Below are positions 12,101 through 24,500 of a DNA stretch of 64,000 nt, in pieces (positions within the stretch are counted from its first letter, which is position 1; every line of letters starts with the position of its first letter). The notes beneath the pieces are model-generated. The model did not search any database. It was given only the letters and a program-made list of their open reading frames with translations, and was not told the DNA's origin. Where the stretch lies: contig NC_071334.1 of the NCBI RefSeq assembly GCF_027744825.2, positions 62,160,937 to 62,224,936 of the forward strand, read 5' to 3'. This DNA is from Synchiropus splendidus. Lineage: Eukaryota > Chordata > Actinopteri > Syngnathiformes > Callionymidae. The position numbers and the translations under genes are program-made.

Positions 12101-15100
12101 CACTATAGTCGGTCACTCGAGGCATCTTTGTGTTGGGAGTGAAGCTGTGTGTGGAGTTTGTCTCTGCTCCCCATGTTTGGCTGTGTTCCCTCGGGTTTCC
12201 TCCCACATACAGAGGTAAATCGGTGACTCTAGATTGTCTGTCGTGAGTGTGGTGCGAGGGGACGTCGGTCTATGACCTTGTGATAGGGTGTTCCCCGACT
12301 CTCTTCCTGAGTACCTGAGAGCTTTGAACCACCTCCGACCAGAGAATAAGGGCAGAAAACAAAAGCTGTATTTTTAAAATGGCCTTACAAATAAAGTAAT
12401 ACTGCAAAGTAAACTAACTGTAAATAGAAATCCTGGATGGACTTTTAGCGCAACATAGGCAATAAGAAAAAACGTCAGAATAAGTAACACTCCAGAGAGA
12501 GTTTATTATCCCTGTATTGCTCATGCAGATCAACATAATTCCATTGCAGTGTATACACGACTCTTCAGCGAGACGAGCCGTGTCATGACATTCACAAGTC
12601 GCCATCACACTGTCCATTAGACAACCTGGATTCAGATGCTATTTTCATATGAGCAGAGCTTAACTCGTTCACAGCTGCCAGATGCCTTCTCTTCTTTACG
12701 CTGACTCACACTGAAACATTTAGTCTAGCAAGTATGCCATTTTACTAAACTTCAAAGCAGAAATTGACCTCAAACACTCCATGAAGAGAACCATGATCTA
12801 TATGTCGGAAGAAAGCATCGCAAATTCCACACTTACACGTTAATTTGTTTTCTGCCTGCAAAGCTCTCTTTAATACTCATGTTTCTGGTTCCCATCTTTT
12901 CAATTTATGACTGTAGAAATGTTAAAAAGTTGAGCATTTTCAACAAAAACTTGGAGTTTTTGCCCGCATACTTGGATAAAAAAGATGAAAGTGGATTTTT
13001 CAACTTCATAACAAGGCAAGAACTGTAAGACGGTGTTAACTGAGATGATCAATTTGCACTGGTCTGCATCTATTACACACTCTTATTTCTGGCCATTTAT
13101 TATTCAGTCGTTCCCCCAATTGATCTGAACTGTAGAGGCGTCTTTAGTCAGCAGGCTGACGTAGACTGTGGATTCTATTTACAGTCGTTGCATGAGTTTG
13201 AGTGTGTTAAAACAAGCACTTCCCAACTTTTTGAGTCACCATGCTTTGCGTCATGGCAGTTTAGTGATTGGCCCTAAAGCCCTAGTTCTTGTCTATCAGA
13301 TGGTGTTTGAATTATCTTCACATCAGGTCCGCAGCGACAGGAGTGTCAGTAAGGGGTTAAACATGATCTTCAAAGTCATGATTTCAACGTCAACACAAAT
13401 CTGTATTTGACCTTAAGCCACATAACCTGACATGGCTGGCCTGATACTAGTGCTGAAGCAGTATGCATTTGGGTAATATTCAATATTTTACAAATGCTTT
13501 GGTGTCAATTTGATTTACTGTATATCGTGATTCTTTTTTTATAGTGATTTTTTCCATTTATATTGTGATTTATTAATAATTAATAAATGCACATCATGGT
13601 TTCCAACAGATGTTTGGTCAGAATGCTGACCATGGTTGTATTTGTGTATTCATAAAGAGTATTATTTACCATTTATAAACATACAAAACAATTGATGCGC
13701 AATAACATGGTGTCAAAACTGGTTCTGACAGTAATATTTTGGGGGGTAAATTGTTTCAGCGAGTGAGAGCCTGTGTTATCACTGACCAATGCGCAGCAGC
13801 AGGAGAAAAACACTGTGGGAGCTGGATTAAATAACCAATATCCAACTACTTTCCACACAGTTTTACAGCCTAGGCCAACCATCCCTCGCATAGACGTTGT
13901 TGTTTCAGTATCTACAATCCTCCAGAGCTATATTAAGCAGCGGTTAGCAGAGTGCGCTAACATGTTAGCACAGGGCTTCCAATTCTCTTGTAACCAGCTT
14001 GAGACTCTTGCAAAATAGACTTTTTCAGGTCACACTACCCATTTGCCTCGCCTTTCTAGCTCAGTGACTTAATATGTACATATTTCTTATGAATGCAGTC
14101 CATGGTGCACTCACGAAATGGCGCTGTGGCTGCAAGATGCAGGCACCAGGACAACAGCTGATAGATACACTTGTATGTATATGTCTGCCTGGGGCTGCGG
14201 GAGGAAACAATTGTACAGAGGAATCCCACAAAAACGGGGCGACCATCCAAACTTCACATAAAAGCCCCCACGTTCACCCAAAACCAACTGCACCCTAAAA
14301 CACACTCCCTCATTTATGATGGGTATGTAGCGTGACAGTTGTTAGAGAGTGATCCTGAGATTGTTTCAAGGTCGCAGCAGACATGTACTGGCGCAGGATA
14401 CCTGGCAGCACTGCTGCAGACAAGGAAAGACACTGTGGAATTTAATCCTGTATGGACTGAACACACGTGGCAGCACCAACTCAAGATAAGAGCCAGGCGC
14501 GAGGCATGACGGCAGGAAACACAGATGGCTATGTGCTTCACAGCACTGCTGATCGTTCATGATGTGGGATTTCATCAAGCCTGAAGACAGTAATGATGGG
14601 TTGAATCTCCAGTAGGATCAGGGAACGATCAGATCCGATCAGGACTCCAAACCTTTTGCAAGTTTAGAACATAAAGGAAGAGACTGAATGGGATGATTCA
14701 AATTATTTGCGGATATGGTGACTGAAAAGATGTAAAATCTTACTCATCAGGGTTTGGTCATTTGATCACAACTGGTAAAGTTAGAGTTCCACCTGATCAC
14801 AGCCAGCCTTCGCTACAGTGTGTCACCAAGCTAGGTGCTAGCTGCCAGTCGCCAGAAGAAGTGGAAAGCACATTTTAATACATATGTTATACAAACCAAA
14901 TTACCAGTGTATTACACACACTGTCGTGTAACTTCAGTAAGAACAAGTCTGACACTTCATGTTTGCAAACTAACTTTCAAGACCAACGCTGCATCAAGAA
15001 CTAGCGACATCTAGGCCCTGAAATAGCATTTGAGGTTTCAGAAAACAATTTAACTTCAATGTTTTGAGATCACATAAGCAAAAGATTACACATGCTCAAA

Positions 15101-17057
15101 CCCCGACAATGAAATGTTGCAGCACATGACACAAGTGAATCTGTGTTCCAGACATTGAGAGCTTATAGGTTTCAAATTGTTTACAAAATTGCAATGTTCA
15201 CGTCCTGTCAGAAGTTGCCACGGCAAGTGAGTCACGCACACCTTGAGCTAAATCTTGTGCATCCTACCAGGATAGACCTATTCACTTCTTCATGTTAGGG
15301 TTGTGACAATTCATCCAGCAGATCGATGAATCCATAAACATCACTGCAATCCAACAGCATCGATCTGTGTTCTGCAAGTTGGCCTTCTGAACGACAAATG
15401 TAAAAAAGTTTTAAACTGTCTCAGTGAAGTCGGCATGTCTGTGACCTCACGTCACAACATCACTGCTGCCCTCCAGCATGGCAGAAGACAGAGAGGGGAA
15501 TGATAAAAAACATTGTTGCTGTCCAATGTTACGGAACATTTTGGCGTTTGCAAGAACAGAGAAGTTCTTAACAGGTCACAGATTAAGTGTGTTGGAAGTA
15601 AAATAGAAAATAAATAAATGAATTCATCCTATTAAGAGCTACCCTCACTTCCACCTGACGAATTCCCTTCACTACCTGATTTTCATCTGACCTTTATCCA
15701 TCCAAGTACTCCCCCCATTCTCCTTAGTTCTCTGTTCATCCAAGCACTTCTTTGCCTTCTATTCCTCTGTGTTACTCCACAGAACATCACCACCACCAAG
15801 TCTCCTAACTCTTATGCAACCTGAACTGTGAACAGCCTTCCTCCTACCTCGAGTCTATTCCAGAACTCCTCCTGTTGACACCCTACCTGTGGGGCAAGAT
15901 CAAGGACTACATTCACCATGAGCTCCTCTCACTTCAGGCTCACCACCCTGCCAGACTCACTGTTCATTTCCAAACATTTTTTACACACTCTTCCTTCAAA
16001 ATTATGCCCAAACCATTTCTCTTCCTGTCTAACCCAAGGTAAAAGATCTTCAGTGCATCTCCAATGTTCCAATGCTTACTTTCTTTAGACTTGGTTTCTT
16101 GCTCGCATTATAGACCCCCAGTTCATCTGGAACACTCTACCCCTCCTCAAGAATCAAGTCCCTCATATTTGGGTTATTTATTTTGAATTATATTTTGAAA
16201 CATGTATCGTTTAGTTGGTGTTTTCATCTTCATCATTATTTGATGTATTTATTTAATGTCCTCATAACAGTGATCATACGTGACTCTGTCCTCCATGTAA
16301 ACGTTTTTATGCCTTTGGTGAACAGAAGTCCAATTTCTGGTGGTGTTCTGTTGGCAATGCAAGGCAGAAGAGACAACAATGGCATATCTTTACAGAGAGA
16401 GTGAGTTACTTTGCTTGTGGTGTGATGGCTTTCTTCATAGGAGCAGGAGATGCGTTTGTCTCCTGTCTTGCCAGGAGCATAACTATAGTGCTTGACGCTC
16501 ATCCCACACACATCCAGTACCATTCACAGTGCTGAGTCAACGTTGGATTTTCATCTGTGGTTCCTCTGATGCCTCAGATTCAGGTGTGGCAGGCAGCTTA
16601 TGACCATGCACGCACTGACTAACAGTGGGAACACCTGCACCCGGGAAGGTGAACTATGTGCAGCATTTCAATCAATAAGGCAGTGACATCGGGACAAGTG
16701 TAGCTAGCGACACAGGAAATCTACACTGGAATGGACAGTGTGAGGTCACGGAGTTCCAGTCTGGGGGGCAACCGTGCCACAGAGGCCTCCAGTTCAGCTA
16801 CAACAGCCGAGGACTCAGGAGACGCTGCAGCATCCAGCCTGACACATCCAGCACCAACACTGCTGCAGCCAGCTGCTGGTCTGCTCAACTCACCGAAAGC
16901 CAGCGTGGAACATGTACATCCTCGGCCCGCCGTTCACGCCGTATCTCGGGGTGATCATGAGGAAGTCCTTCTTGATGGACACGTAGCTAATGAGTGACAG
17001 GATGAGCAGCGCCACGCTGAATATGACGAGCCCCAGCGCGCTGGCGAGCCGCACCAT
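5846..17057 (-). CDS. st8sia3: ST8SIA3, alpha-2,8-sialyltransferase 3 (complete, 4 coding exons)
   Basis: Golgi type II membrane glycosyltransferase that transfers sialic acid from CMP-sialic acid in alpha-2,8 linkage onto sialylated glycans, mainly in brain (family knowledge). CDS = complement of 16894-17057, 9450-9569, 8162-8719 and 5846-6134: 1131 nt, 376 residues, all introns GT-AG and phases consistent. Visible: short cytosolic tail (1-6), signal-anchor helix (about 7-26), stem, sialylmotif L (about 150-196, with CAVVGNSGIL), sialylmotif S (about 289-317, LSTGILMYTL...YGFWPF), motif III HYYD (331-334) and motif VS H348-x4-E353, whose His is the catalytic base in the human enzyme. C156, C170, C307 and C373 match the two disulfides of the family. 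N-glycosylation sequons lie at N80, N87, N107 and N200. Human ST8SIA3 has 380 residues; this protein lacks the first few and ends with two extra residues (LN). The start is the first ATG of the open frame and has a strong Kozak context (A at -3, G at +4). WDR7 lies upstream on the same strand. Confidence 0.97.
6135..8161 (-). other. ST8SIA3 intron 3
   Basis: About 2.0 kb, donor GTAAGA at 8161, acceptor CTTGCAG near 6135. Contains short CA-rich stretches around 6510-6660; no further gene or element recognised. Confidence 0.9.
8162..8719 (-). CDS. st8sia3: ST8SIA3 coding exon 3 (sialylmotif L)
   Basis: 558 nt, residues 95-280 plus two bases of codon 281. It starts after a CACAG acceptor with RKEISKY and contains the donor-binding sialylmotif L, with C156, C170 and C183. 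It runs to NIMQYIN at the donor GTAAGA. The block SILEKYYNNLLTVQDRNNFF is nearly identical to mammalian ST8SIA3, which separates it from other ST8SIA paralogues. Confidence 0.97.
8720..9449 (-). other. ST8SIA3 intron 2
   Basis: 730 bp AT-rich intron, donor GTAGGA at 9449 and acceptor CACAG at 8720. Nothing else recognised. Confidence 0.9.
9450..9569 (-). CDS. st8sia3: ST8SIA3 coding exon 2 (stem region)
   Basis: 120 nt, completes Arg55 and encodes residues 56-94 plus two bases of codon 95 (SQLAMKYLDP...STAFLEQ). The acceptor is TTCAG, the donor GTAGGA. This stem exon is the least conserved part of the protein and carries the NHS and NST sequons. No long single-frame ORF covers it, so it was found by translating the gap between exons 1 and 3. 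Confidence 0.93.
12067..12345 (+). repeat. SINE-like dispersed repeat remnant
   Basis: Begins GGCACAGTGGTACAGTGGTT, which contains an RNA-polymerase-III A-box-like TGGTACAGTGG. It continues with TGTGGAGTTTG, TTTCCTCCCACA and a GTGACTCTA box, the order seen in a very common fish repeat. The B-box is degenerate, so it is probably inactive. It lies within ST8SIA3 intron 1. Confidence 0.55.
15650..16200 (+). mobile_element. Possible LINE 3'-end fossil
   Basis: Around 16105-16170 the plus strand reads PQFIWNTLPLLKNQVP, which resembles the C-terminal 'LWNSLP' block of CR1/L2-type LINE polymerase ORFs. The rest is too decayed to align by eye, so the bounds are rough. A chance resemblance is possible. 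Confidence 0.25.
16894..17057 (-). CDS. st8sia3: ST8SIA3 coding exon 1
   Basis: Encodes residues 1-54 and two bases of codon 55: start MVRLAS, the signal-anchor segment, then KKDF and the conserved GPRMYMFHAGF. It ends at a GTGAGT donor (16888-16893). The exon is CpG-rich and continuous with the promoter CpG island. Confidence 0.96.
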
Positions 17058-17204
17058 TCTGGACCGGGCGATCACACCGACACCCGGAACCGACGCCGCG
17101 TCGGCAGAGGAGCAGACAGCCGCGGGGCACGAAAGAGCCAAACGAGCCCCCGCCGAACGAAGGTGAAGCAACACAATCTGGAGCTCGAGATCATCCCCTG
17201 AAGA

Positions 17205-17212
17205 TGACGTCA
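17205..17212. promoter_or_regulatory. Perfect CRE palindrome TGACGTCA
   Basis: Full 8-bp cAMP response element about 148 bp upstream of the ST8SIA3 ATG within the CpG-rich segment. CREB/ATF binding is the family expectation; function is inferred. Confidence 0.6.
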
Positions 17213-17261
17213 CGAAGTTGACGCGGAAGCAGAGCGTCGGAAGAAAATCCGTGGATGAGAA

Positions 17262-17294
17262 GCGGAGGGAGGAGGAGGAGGAGGAGGAGGAGGG
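17262..17294. repeat. (GGA)n tract upstream of ST8SIA3
   Basis: About ten GGA units ending in GGGG on the plus strand (CCT on the gene strand). Such tracts can form G-quadruplexes; effect unknown. Confidence 0.85.
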
Positions 17295-17600
17295 GCCCCT
17301 CGGAGGGCTTCAGTGTAGCGTTGTAGCTGCGCCTCTACGTCACATCGCCTCTCCTTCTCTGGTTTTTATGATCAGATAACCGTTTGAGGTGGAGCTCTGA
17401 AGGTGACACCACCGTCTGTGACGCTGCACTCCACTATCTCCTCGGACCAGTGGTCAACGCGCTTCCACCTCATTGTTTCAGGCTTGGAAGAAGTTCTGCA
17501 GTGGTCAGTGGTCGAGGATGACTTGCTGATCAACCAGAACTAAACATAAACATGTCACGCTTGATGTTCTCTTTCACTGTATTTGGCGGGTGGGTTGGTC

Positions 17601-18322
17601 CCTACGGAGCCATGGAAGTGACATGCGTGTGTTTATTTTATTGGATGTGACATGCATGCCTTTATTTTATTTATTTTTTGGCCTGAGATAACAGTTATCT
17701 CAAGATAGTGTTTATCTCAAGAAACGATTTCTTCCTGGAACCACTGTCTCCCATGGTTTCGTAACTGTTTGTCAACGTTGTCATTCACTGTCTGCGAGTC
17801 AGAATATTGCCGACGGCAAAGTTTGTGCACTTTTAACACTCTGATCAAGTGGCTTCTACTCAAAATAATACCACATGTGGCATGCATGACCTTACTTTTT
17901 TTCTCCCGAGATAACAGTTACTTCGAGATAATTTGTATCAAAAAAAAATAAAGTCCTGCATGTCACTTCCAGGTAGGCCACGTATGGTATTATTTTGAGT
18001 AGAAGCCACTTGATCAGGGTGTTAAAAGCGCACAGACTTGCAGACAGTGAATGACAATGTTGACAAACAGTTACGAAGCCATAGGAGACATAGTGGTTCC
18101 AGGAGGACGTATACAAAATGCTTTGCCAGAGAGGCAGAGACATTTACGATTGTATCTTGAGATAAAAATGATCTCGAGATAACTGTGATCTAGAGATATG
18201 CATTGTCACGAGATAAAAATTATCCAGAGATAGTTGTTATCTCGGGCAAAAAAAAAACAAAGTCATGCATGCCACATCCAAAAAAAATAAACACACGCAT
18301 GTCACGTCCAGGGCTCCGTAGG
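17601..18322. mobile_element. Long fold-back (inverted-repeat) non-autonomous DNA element
   Basis: The outer ends are near-perfect inverted copies: CCTACGGAGCC at 17601 and GGCTCCGTAGG ending 18322. The similarity continues inward through GTGACATGCGTGTGTTTATT, the CATGCATG box and TATCTC/GAGATAA boxes, and then through a block such as GATCAAGTGGCTTCTACTC, whose reverse complement recurs at about 18000. Left arm is about 17601-17890, right arm about 17958-18322, with a spacer of about 65 bp. No transposase ORF is present. Superfamily and target-site duplication could not be settled by eye. Confidence 0.85.
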
Positions 18323-19365
18323 TCACCACTTTTGGCCTGGCTTAAAAAGTAATTTCAGATTTCAGATTCAGATCTGATCTGATCACAGAAGTCATTATAT
18401 TAAAAACTGTGATTTCATGAGGAGAACAGATGCAGAGTCTGCTTTTTGTTGTTTGTCCTGATTTAAGTGCTACTGAAACCCAATTATTGAGTTATGACAC
18501 GACTGTGACAAGGGGTGTAGCCGTGACTTCTGAAGCGCTTCCGGGTCTGCTGAGAACATTCAGCTCTCAACAGGAACACTGCAATAACAGTGTGCGAGGA
18601 GATGTGTCAGTGACTGTACTGAATGAGCAACTTATCCAAGAAAACCAGGAGCCTCCAAACCAGTCCTCAACGGCCGCCAGGGTGGTGCAGGTTTTGGTTC
18701 CAACCTCTGTAATAAATAGTCCAGAGTCAATCCATTGGAACATTTCCGTACATTATTGTTGTATTTTTTATTTATTTTATTATATTAAGTATAATCTAAA
18801 TCGATCTTCTTTGGTTATCTGATTCAGATGATCACGGACTATGGAAAAGTTCAGGGAGGACAAAAAGTATAAAAGTATTTAATGGTAATTACATGTAATA
18901 TGGAAAGGTGGCCTAAAACAAATACAATATATACAACAATCTGTGTCGAGGCTCGTTCCCATTGGTCCTTCAGCGATGGCATCACTCATCTTCGATGATG
19001 TCACTCCCTCCTCCAGGGCAGGACCTTTGAATCTCAAGCTTGGCAACATGGCTCACACTAGGAACCTTACAGCAATAAATCTTTCTTGTGAGAACTAATC
19101 AACCAAACTGGATTGAGATGAAGCTGGTTGGATAATAACTTAGCAATAGTTTGTTTTCTGTCCTGTTATGTAGCCAAAAGGCCTCTGAATGAATTGCTGT
19201 GATTGTTAAGCAGCACCAATGTGAAATTTGGAATTTGTTTCAAGCCCTCCTTTGACAGCAGATCTTCTGTGTGTTCGAAGGGTTCTGGCTCTGACTCTAA
19301 GGACCAAAGGAAGACGCCTACTGTCATACGAATGCTCACACTCACACTTGATCTATTAAAGCACA

Positions 19366-19480
19366 TGTGCCAATCTCAAGGCCTGGGGGCCAAATCTAGC
19401 CATTTTAGTCATCTGATGCGCTTTAAGTACACTTGTCTTCCATGTAAATTCAATTCAAATTTAAAGTGAAACAAAAACTG
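19366..19480 (+). repeat. Dispersed repeat remnant (AAGGCC...GGGGGCCAAAT family)
   Basis: Shares CTCAAGGCC, a GGGGGCCAAATC core and following AT-rich sequence with 43005-43110. The pattern is common in fish and other vertebrate genomes; I recall it as part of hAT-like elements but cannot confirm that here. Confidence 0.5.
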
Positions 19481-21192
19481 CATCATCTACACTGTTGAAA
19501 CAATGGTGTTTTGGAAATCAGAGCTTATAAATATCAAGAGCTTACTGAAGACAAATAGAAATATTCGGGTAAGGAGAAGCATCATACTAAAATTATCCTC
19601 CAGAAGCAAAAAAAACAAAACAATTTAAAATCTGTAAATTCTGATAGAAATATTGCATCAATCATGTTGGATTATATTATGGTTGCGTGCTGTAATCTGG
19701 ATTAAGGGCAGAAGCTTGTGGCAACAACAAATCATTTCTCATCCATGTCAAACTGTCACGTTGAAACATCGCTAGGTACAGTTATAGCCTTCTGTGTCAA
19801 ATTCAAATACTCAGCATTTTTTTAGGAGAAAGAAAGAATCTAACCAATTTCTTCCCAATTTTGTCGAAAACCACTTCAACTCAAGTGTCTCCATAAAAAC
19901 ATACAATCTTCACAGTAAACAGACAAATAAACAGCAAAGGTTGTAATAAGAAAGACATCCAACAGATGGCTACTCATGGCTCATGACATTTCAGCTGTGA
20001 CCTTTCAGATCACACACACATATAATATATATAATAATTCCAGACTTCAGTCTTCATAAATCCTCTCAAACAGACACAGATAACCACACAACACAGCAAC
20101 TTCATATCTAATCTCTCTGTGAGTTTTTGATGACCAACCGCTGTTTTCAATTTCTGTTGATGAATTATGAATCTTGTGTGTGACAAAGTCATAACTGAGT
20201 TAGCCAAACTGGTCGCCATGCATGATTGTTCTCATTCAATGTTTTCACCTTTCTCTGGCCCGCTCTTGTTCTGGAGCTCAGATCTAGTCAGTAGTGGCGC
20301 CAGACTGCAGACTCTGCATTCTTGATGCTCTCTTTCTGGAGCGGAAATGACGGTAGTTGCACGCTCATATCAGCATCTTATCAGCTTCTGTTTCAACTTT
20401 GCAAATTTTTGTCATTGATTTGGTAAAGCATACACACTAAGTTACATACTTCATCCGATTGAGCGGCGTTGAAGCCGAAATGTCATGTAAAGTCAATTTG
20501 TTTATTTAGTTTATTTTTAATTGTGACTGACTATAGTGACTGGGCAACTTGATATTTCTCATCTTGAGTTACCTTTCCAACATTTTATAATATAAAACTT
20601 AACCACATCTTAAACACATTTCTGGTCATGACTAGAACATTTAAAAATGATTTTCAACCTGCTGTTCAACTCATTCAGGAGACAAATGTTCAGATTCATT
20701 TCTGAGTCAAGCTCCTCCGGAAGAAAGACGTAATAATCCAGTTCCATTTTTAATAAAACTTCAGTTAAATTACTGAGGATTTGTGTCTAAAGTTGAACCC
20801 AACTTCTGACCCAGCGCGCCCCAAACGCCCCCATAGAACCATTAATAATAATAATAATAATAGCAGTCATAAGCAGCATCATAAGGTCTAAACCAAGTGT
20901 GAAGTGAATTGTTCACGGTGAGTGAATTAAACATGTGGCTTCACTCCACTAGGCACCTCAATACAGGCAGAGGAGACTCATGAATCAGGTAGATCAGATG
21001 TTTGTGTGTGTGTGCTCTGATATGAAACCAATCGCACGTGCTCCCACCTCAAGAGAGAGCCAATTAATAATCAATAGTCATTAGATGGGAGAGGAGGAGG
21101 CAGGACGACCAAAGACTTAAGCGCCACCTGAGCCAGAGAGCGTGAAATTACTGCGCTCTACAGTAGGAACTCACACACACAAGCACAGCTGA

Positions 21193-21216
21193 TACACACA
21201 CACACACACACACACA
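21193..21216. repeat. (AC)n microsatellite
   Basis: About 12 AC units. Confidence 0.9.
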
Positions 21217-21319
21217 ATATTTCAATATTATTTCACATTTATTCACACCCCAGGAGTGGAAAAGGATGATTTTTTTTTTATTTAATTTAATTTAATTTAT
21301 TTTTTTTAGTTTTATATTA

Positions 21320-21324
<5 letters not shown>

Positions 21325-21412
<88 letters not shown>

Positions 21413-21414
21413 AT
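21325..21414. repeat. (TA)n(GT)n compound microsatellite
   Basis: About 32 TA units followed by about 12 GT units. Confidence 0.95.
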
Positions 21415-21507
21415 GTATTAGTTTTAACCCTCAAACTGAGGTTTGACAAAGTGACGACCGGCCAAAATGTCCTCTCTTTGTTGATAGATAGATAGAAGTA
21501 CAAGTAC

Positions 21508-21532
21508 ACACAAACACACACACACACACACA
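21508..21532. repeat. (CA)n microsatellite
   Basis: About 11 CA units close to the preceding microsatellites. Confidence 0.9.
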
Positions 21533-24500
21533 TTTATATATACCATTTCCTGTGCCTGGCTACTACTACTAACTAACTTCATTATGAAGGAGGAATTTGC
21601 TAAATGGTAAATAGATTAAAAAAAATAAAAAAACATTATTACCCAGAGGGAACTGAGCTGAGGAGAAGTTCATCAACACAAAACAAAGACGCAGTGTTGT
21701 TCATATCAATGGATGTCGTTTCCTTGTTTTAATCTGAAAGAGGCCCTCGGGCCGCATGTTACATTTACTCAATCCACTGCACACTGCAATATCCATTACT
21801 CCCAGTCTCCATCCAGACACTCCTCCCTGGACCCAGTCACTCTTTCACATCCTAATCAATCACACGTGTCTTTCTTCCTTCTTTCAATGGTAAATACCTC
21901 TACAATACCTGGGAGGGAGACAGCAAGTGTTGCCGGGCAACCAGCTTGGCCAATGAGGGGAGAGAGGAGGTGGGAAGAAAGAAGGAAGGAGTAAGGGAAT
22001 AAAGAGAGAAATGGATTTAGGGAGGAGGCGGAGGAGTTTGCAGGATGTGTGTTGGTCAATTCATCTCTGTAGCTATGTGATGAAAATGAGCTTACCAACT
22101 GTCAGAGTTCCTATAAGACATCACGCTATCGTTCCTCAGGAATGAGCTAAATAAAGGAATTTATTTAAAGTTACTCAAACAACCTGAACATTTTGGAGAA
22201 TTTAACATTCAGTGTTGACAGGTTAAAATTGTGTTATAGACAAACAGATTTAAGGGCAATATTCCTATTTTCTTCGAGGTAGGAACTCTCCATGTATCTT
22301 TATTGCCATGCGCCCGATGTTGAGGCAGAAGTCAGCCTTCCCATGCTGACAGTTTAGGCTTGCAGCTGGATCAAATCTTTCTCCTCTCATGGCGCTCAAC
22401 ATGAAACATGTGGTCTGCTCGCAGTCACTGTGTGTGTTGGTCTCAATGTACAAAAACTGGAAAGGCGCAGGGTCACCACAGACTCAAACAGGGAAATTTC
22501 CCACAGTTTCCGAAGGTAGACAAATGACCAGTAATGATACCAACCTAGTTCAGAGAAGCGATCAGAACATCAGTGAGGAGGCATCAATACCCGCCGGTAA
22601 TAGACCAAGAAAGTTTACCCAAACGCACGATATGTTTGCCACTGCTGACTCTTCACCCTTACATTACCATTCAGTGTCGAAGTCCATCTCTGCTCCTTCA
22701 CGTTCAGATGATTCATCCTCTCACAGTAGCCTGAGTTGATGTCTTTGCTGGTGACACTTGAAATCTAAAGTGCTCCATGGGACAAGAGGTGGCGACAGCA
22801 GTGGCGATGGATGAATGAGAAAAGCTTTTGTGTCAGTCACATCCACCATCGACACATAAAAGTTGATTGTCAGTTATTTGGTAACCTATATTATGAAGTC
22901 AGGTTTTCTGGCTCGTGCTCACTTTGAAACTGGTGCAGATCATGTGACCCGAAGTGACATAAATGAATGGAGAAATCTTTGTTGTGTGTATGTTGGTGAA
23001 TCCCAGCAAACCTTCAGATCACCCTCAAAATCTAGTCACTTGTTCCTTATCCCATTTCTGAAAAAGTCTCTCCAGCGCCTTTATGTTAGTCAAAACAAGA
23101 CAATCCAAAACACAAACAAAAACACCAAGGTGGCGGTAAATATCCAACTGTCCAAACGTTTACCGCATGTGTCTGGCCCCATAATGAATTCATTCATTCA
23201 TATAAGGACTAAAGGCTGGAAGAGAGGATTTAGAATTGACCTCACTTTTTATTTTTGAGGCAAAGAGCAATATGTATTTTCTCTTTGTAAAATGTAAGAA
23301 AACTCTGATAGCAAGGAAAGACAGAGTCACAGGGTCCTGCTCTACTCTCCATAAACACTGCAGCTCCAAGACATCAGCCGGCAGTTTCACTGATCAGTCT
23401 GTCTCTAAACAGTATTGATCCAGCTTATTCGAGTGCCATTGATCTGATGTGTTAGGATGATTTCACCTCGTGAGAACATGACTGTAGAATATGACACGGC
23501 TCGCAAATCTTTTGGGTAGTTCCCATTTAATCTTCATCGATCATGTCTTCGCTCTGATAAATGATATTTGATCGTGCATATTGCTTTGAAATTCATTTTT
23601 AAAACAGAGACAAATTAATAAAGGTGTTGGTGGAGTACATCTTAATTTTAAGGAGATTTAAATAGCCAGCGGAGAGAGGCTCATCCACGACAGGTCATCT
23701 GCTGAAGCACAGAAACACTGGCTTTTGACTATGAATCGACGCCAAAATCCAGATTCATATTTGATCATTACCCACAATCCCTGAGCTCATCGGTTTGGAG
23801 TGAATCAAAAGAAGAAAATGAGGACTGTGGGGTTTTTTAAAATGGATATTTGGTGTCATGATCTTGTCCCAGACTGAAACAAACAACAGCTACACATTCA
23901 AAATGGTGCTTGAGTGTCCACACCACAGCATCGATTAAAACTTTGGTGTGAGAAAATATCTCTTCAAATGTGTCTTCAAATGTCTGACAAAATAATAGAT
24001 AGAAAATGCAAAGACTGGCTTATGAAGCTGTCACACACAGGACTTCTACAAGTGTCCACAGCACCGTAACTTATGACAGTTATTTGAGTCCTGATCATTT
24101 GAAATTGCTTCTACGTTAGATATATTTCTGTTATCTATTATGTTTCCAGTTCACAGAATAGGAATTCTTCCCTCCACCAAATTATGGCTCAGTAACACGA
24201 GGGCCAATGAAACTGAGAGAGAATAACAAGGCACGACAAAGATGCTTCACCCTGTTGAGCCTTTGACGTCGCTTTACATCAGGGGTGGACTGTTGCATTT
24301 CTGAGGGGGCCACTCACATTAAATACAGTGACGAATGTGAGGGCTATCAAGGCCATGGAGCATGGTAAAACCATCATATTAAATACAGTTAAAAAATTGA
24401 TTTCTCAATTATTAGAAAATAGGAAGAAGTGCAATCCTGCCTCGACATTTGCTATTTGATCATATATATTATTTCTTTTTTTTAACGCCTTTTTTTTGAA

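Larger units (their letters stand above)
9570..16893 (-). other. ST8SIA3 intron 1 (7.3 kb)
   Basis: Large first intron between the signal-anchor exon and the stem exon. It holds a SINE-like or tRNA-head repeat remnant (about 12067-12345), short degenerate repeat fragments near 13440-13560 and 15295-15370, and a possible LINE 3'-end fossil near 15650-16200. No other coding exon recognised. Confidence 0.88.
16985..17350 (-). promoter_or_regulatory. st8sia3: ST8SIA3 CpG-rich promoter / 5' UTR
   Basis: The segment around and upstream of the start codon is much richer in CpG than its surroundings. It includes a perfect CRE (17205-17212), a second CRE-like TACGTCAC (17336-17343) and a (GGA)n tract. 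No TATA box is evident. The transcription start cannot be placed exactly. Confidence 0.65.

Noticed and set aside
15900..16170. Independent protein gene on the plus strand in ST8SIA3 intron 1
   Set aside because: Only a short LINE-like peptide resemblance is present; no intact ORF.
17058..17213. N-terminal extension of ST8SIA3 (frame open for 52 more codons)
   Set aside because: The upstream open frame begins with GTG, not ATG, while the ATG at 17057 has a strong Kozak context and gives the family-typical N terminus.
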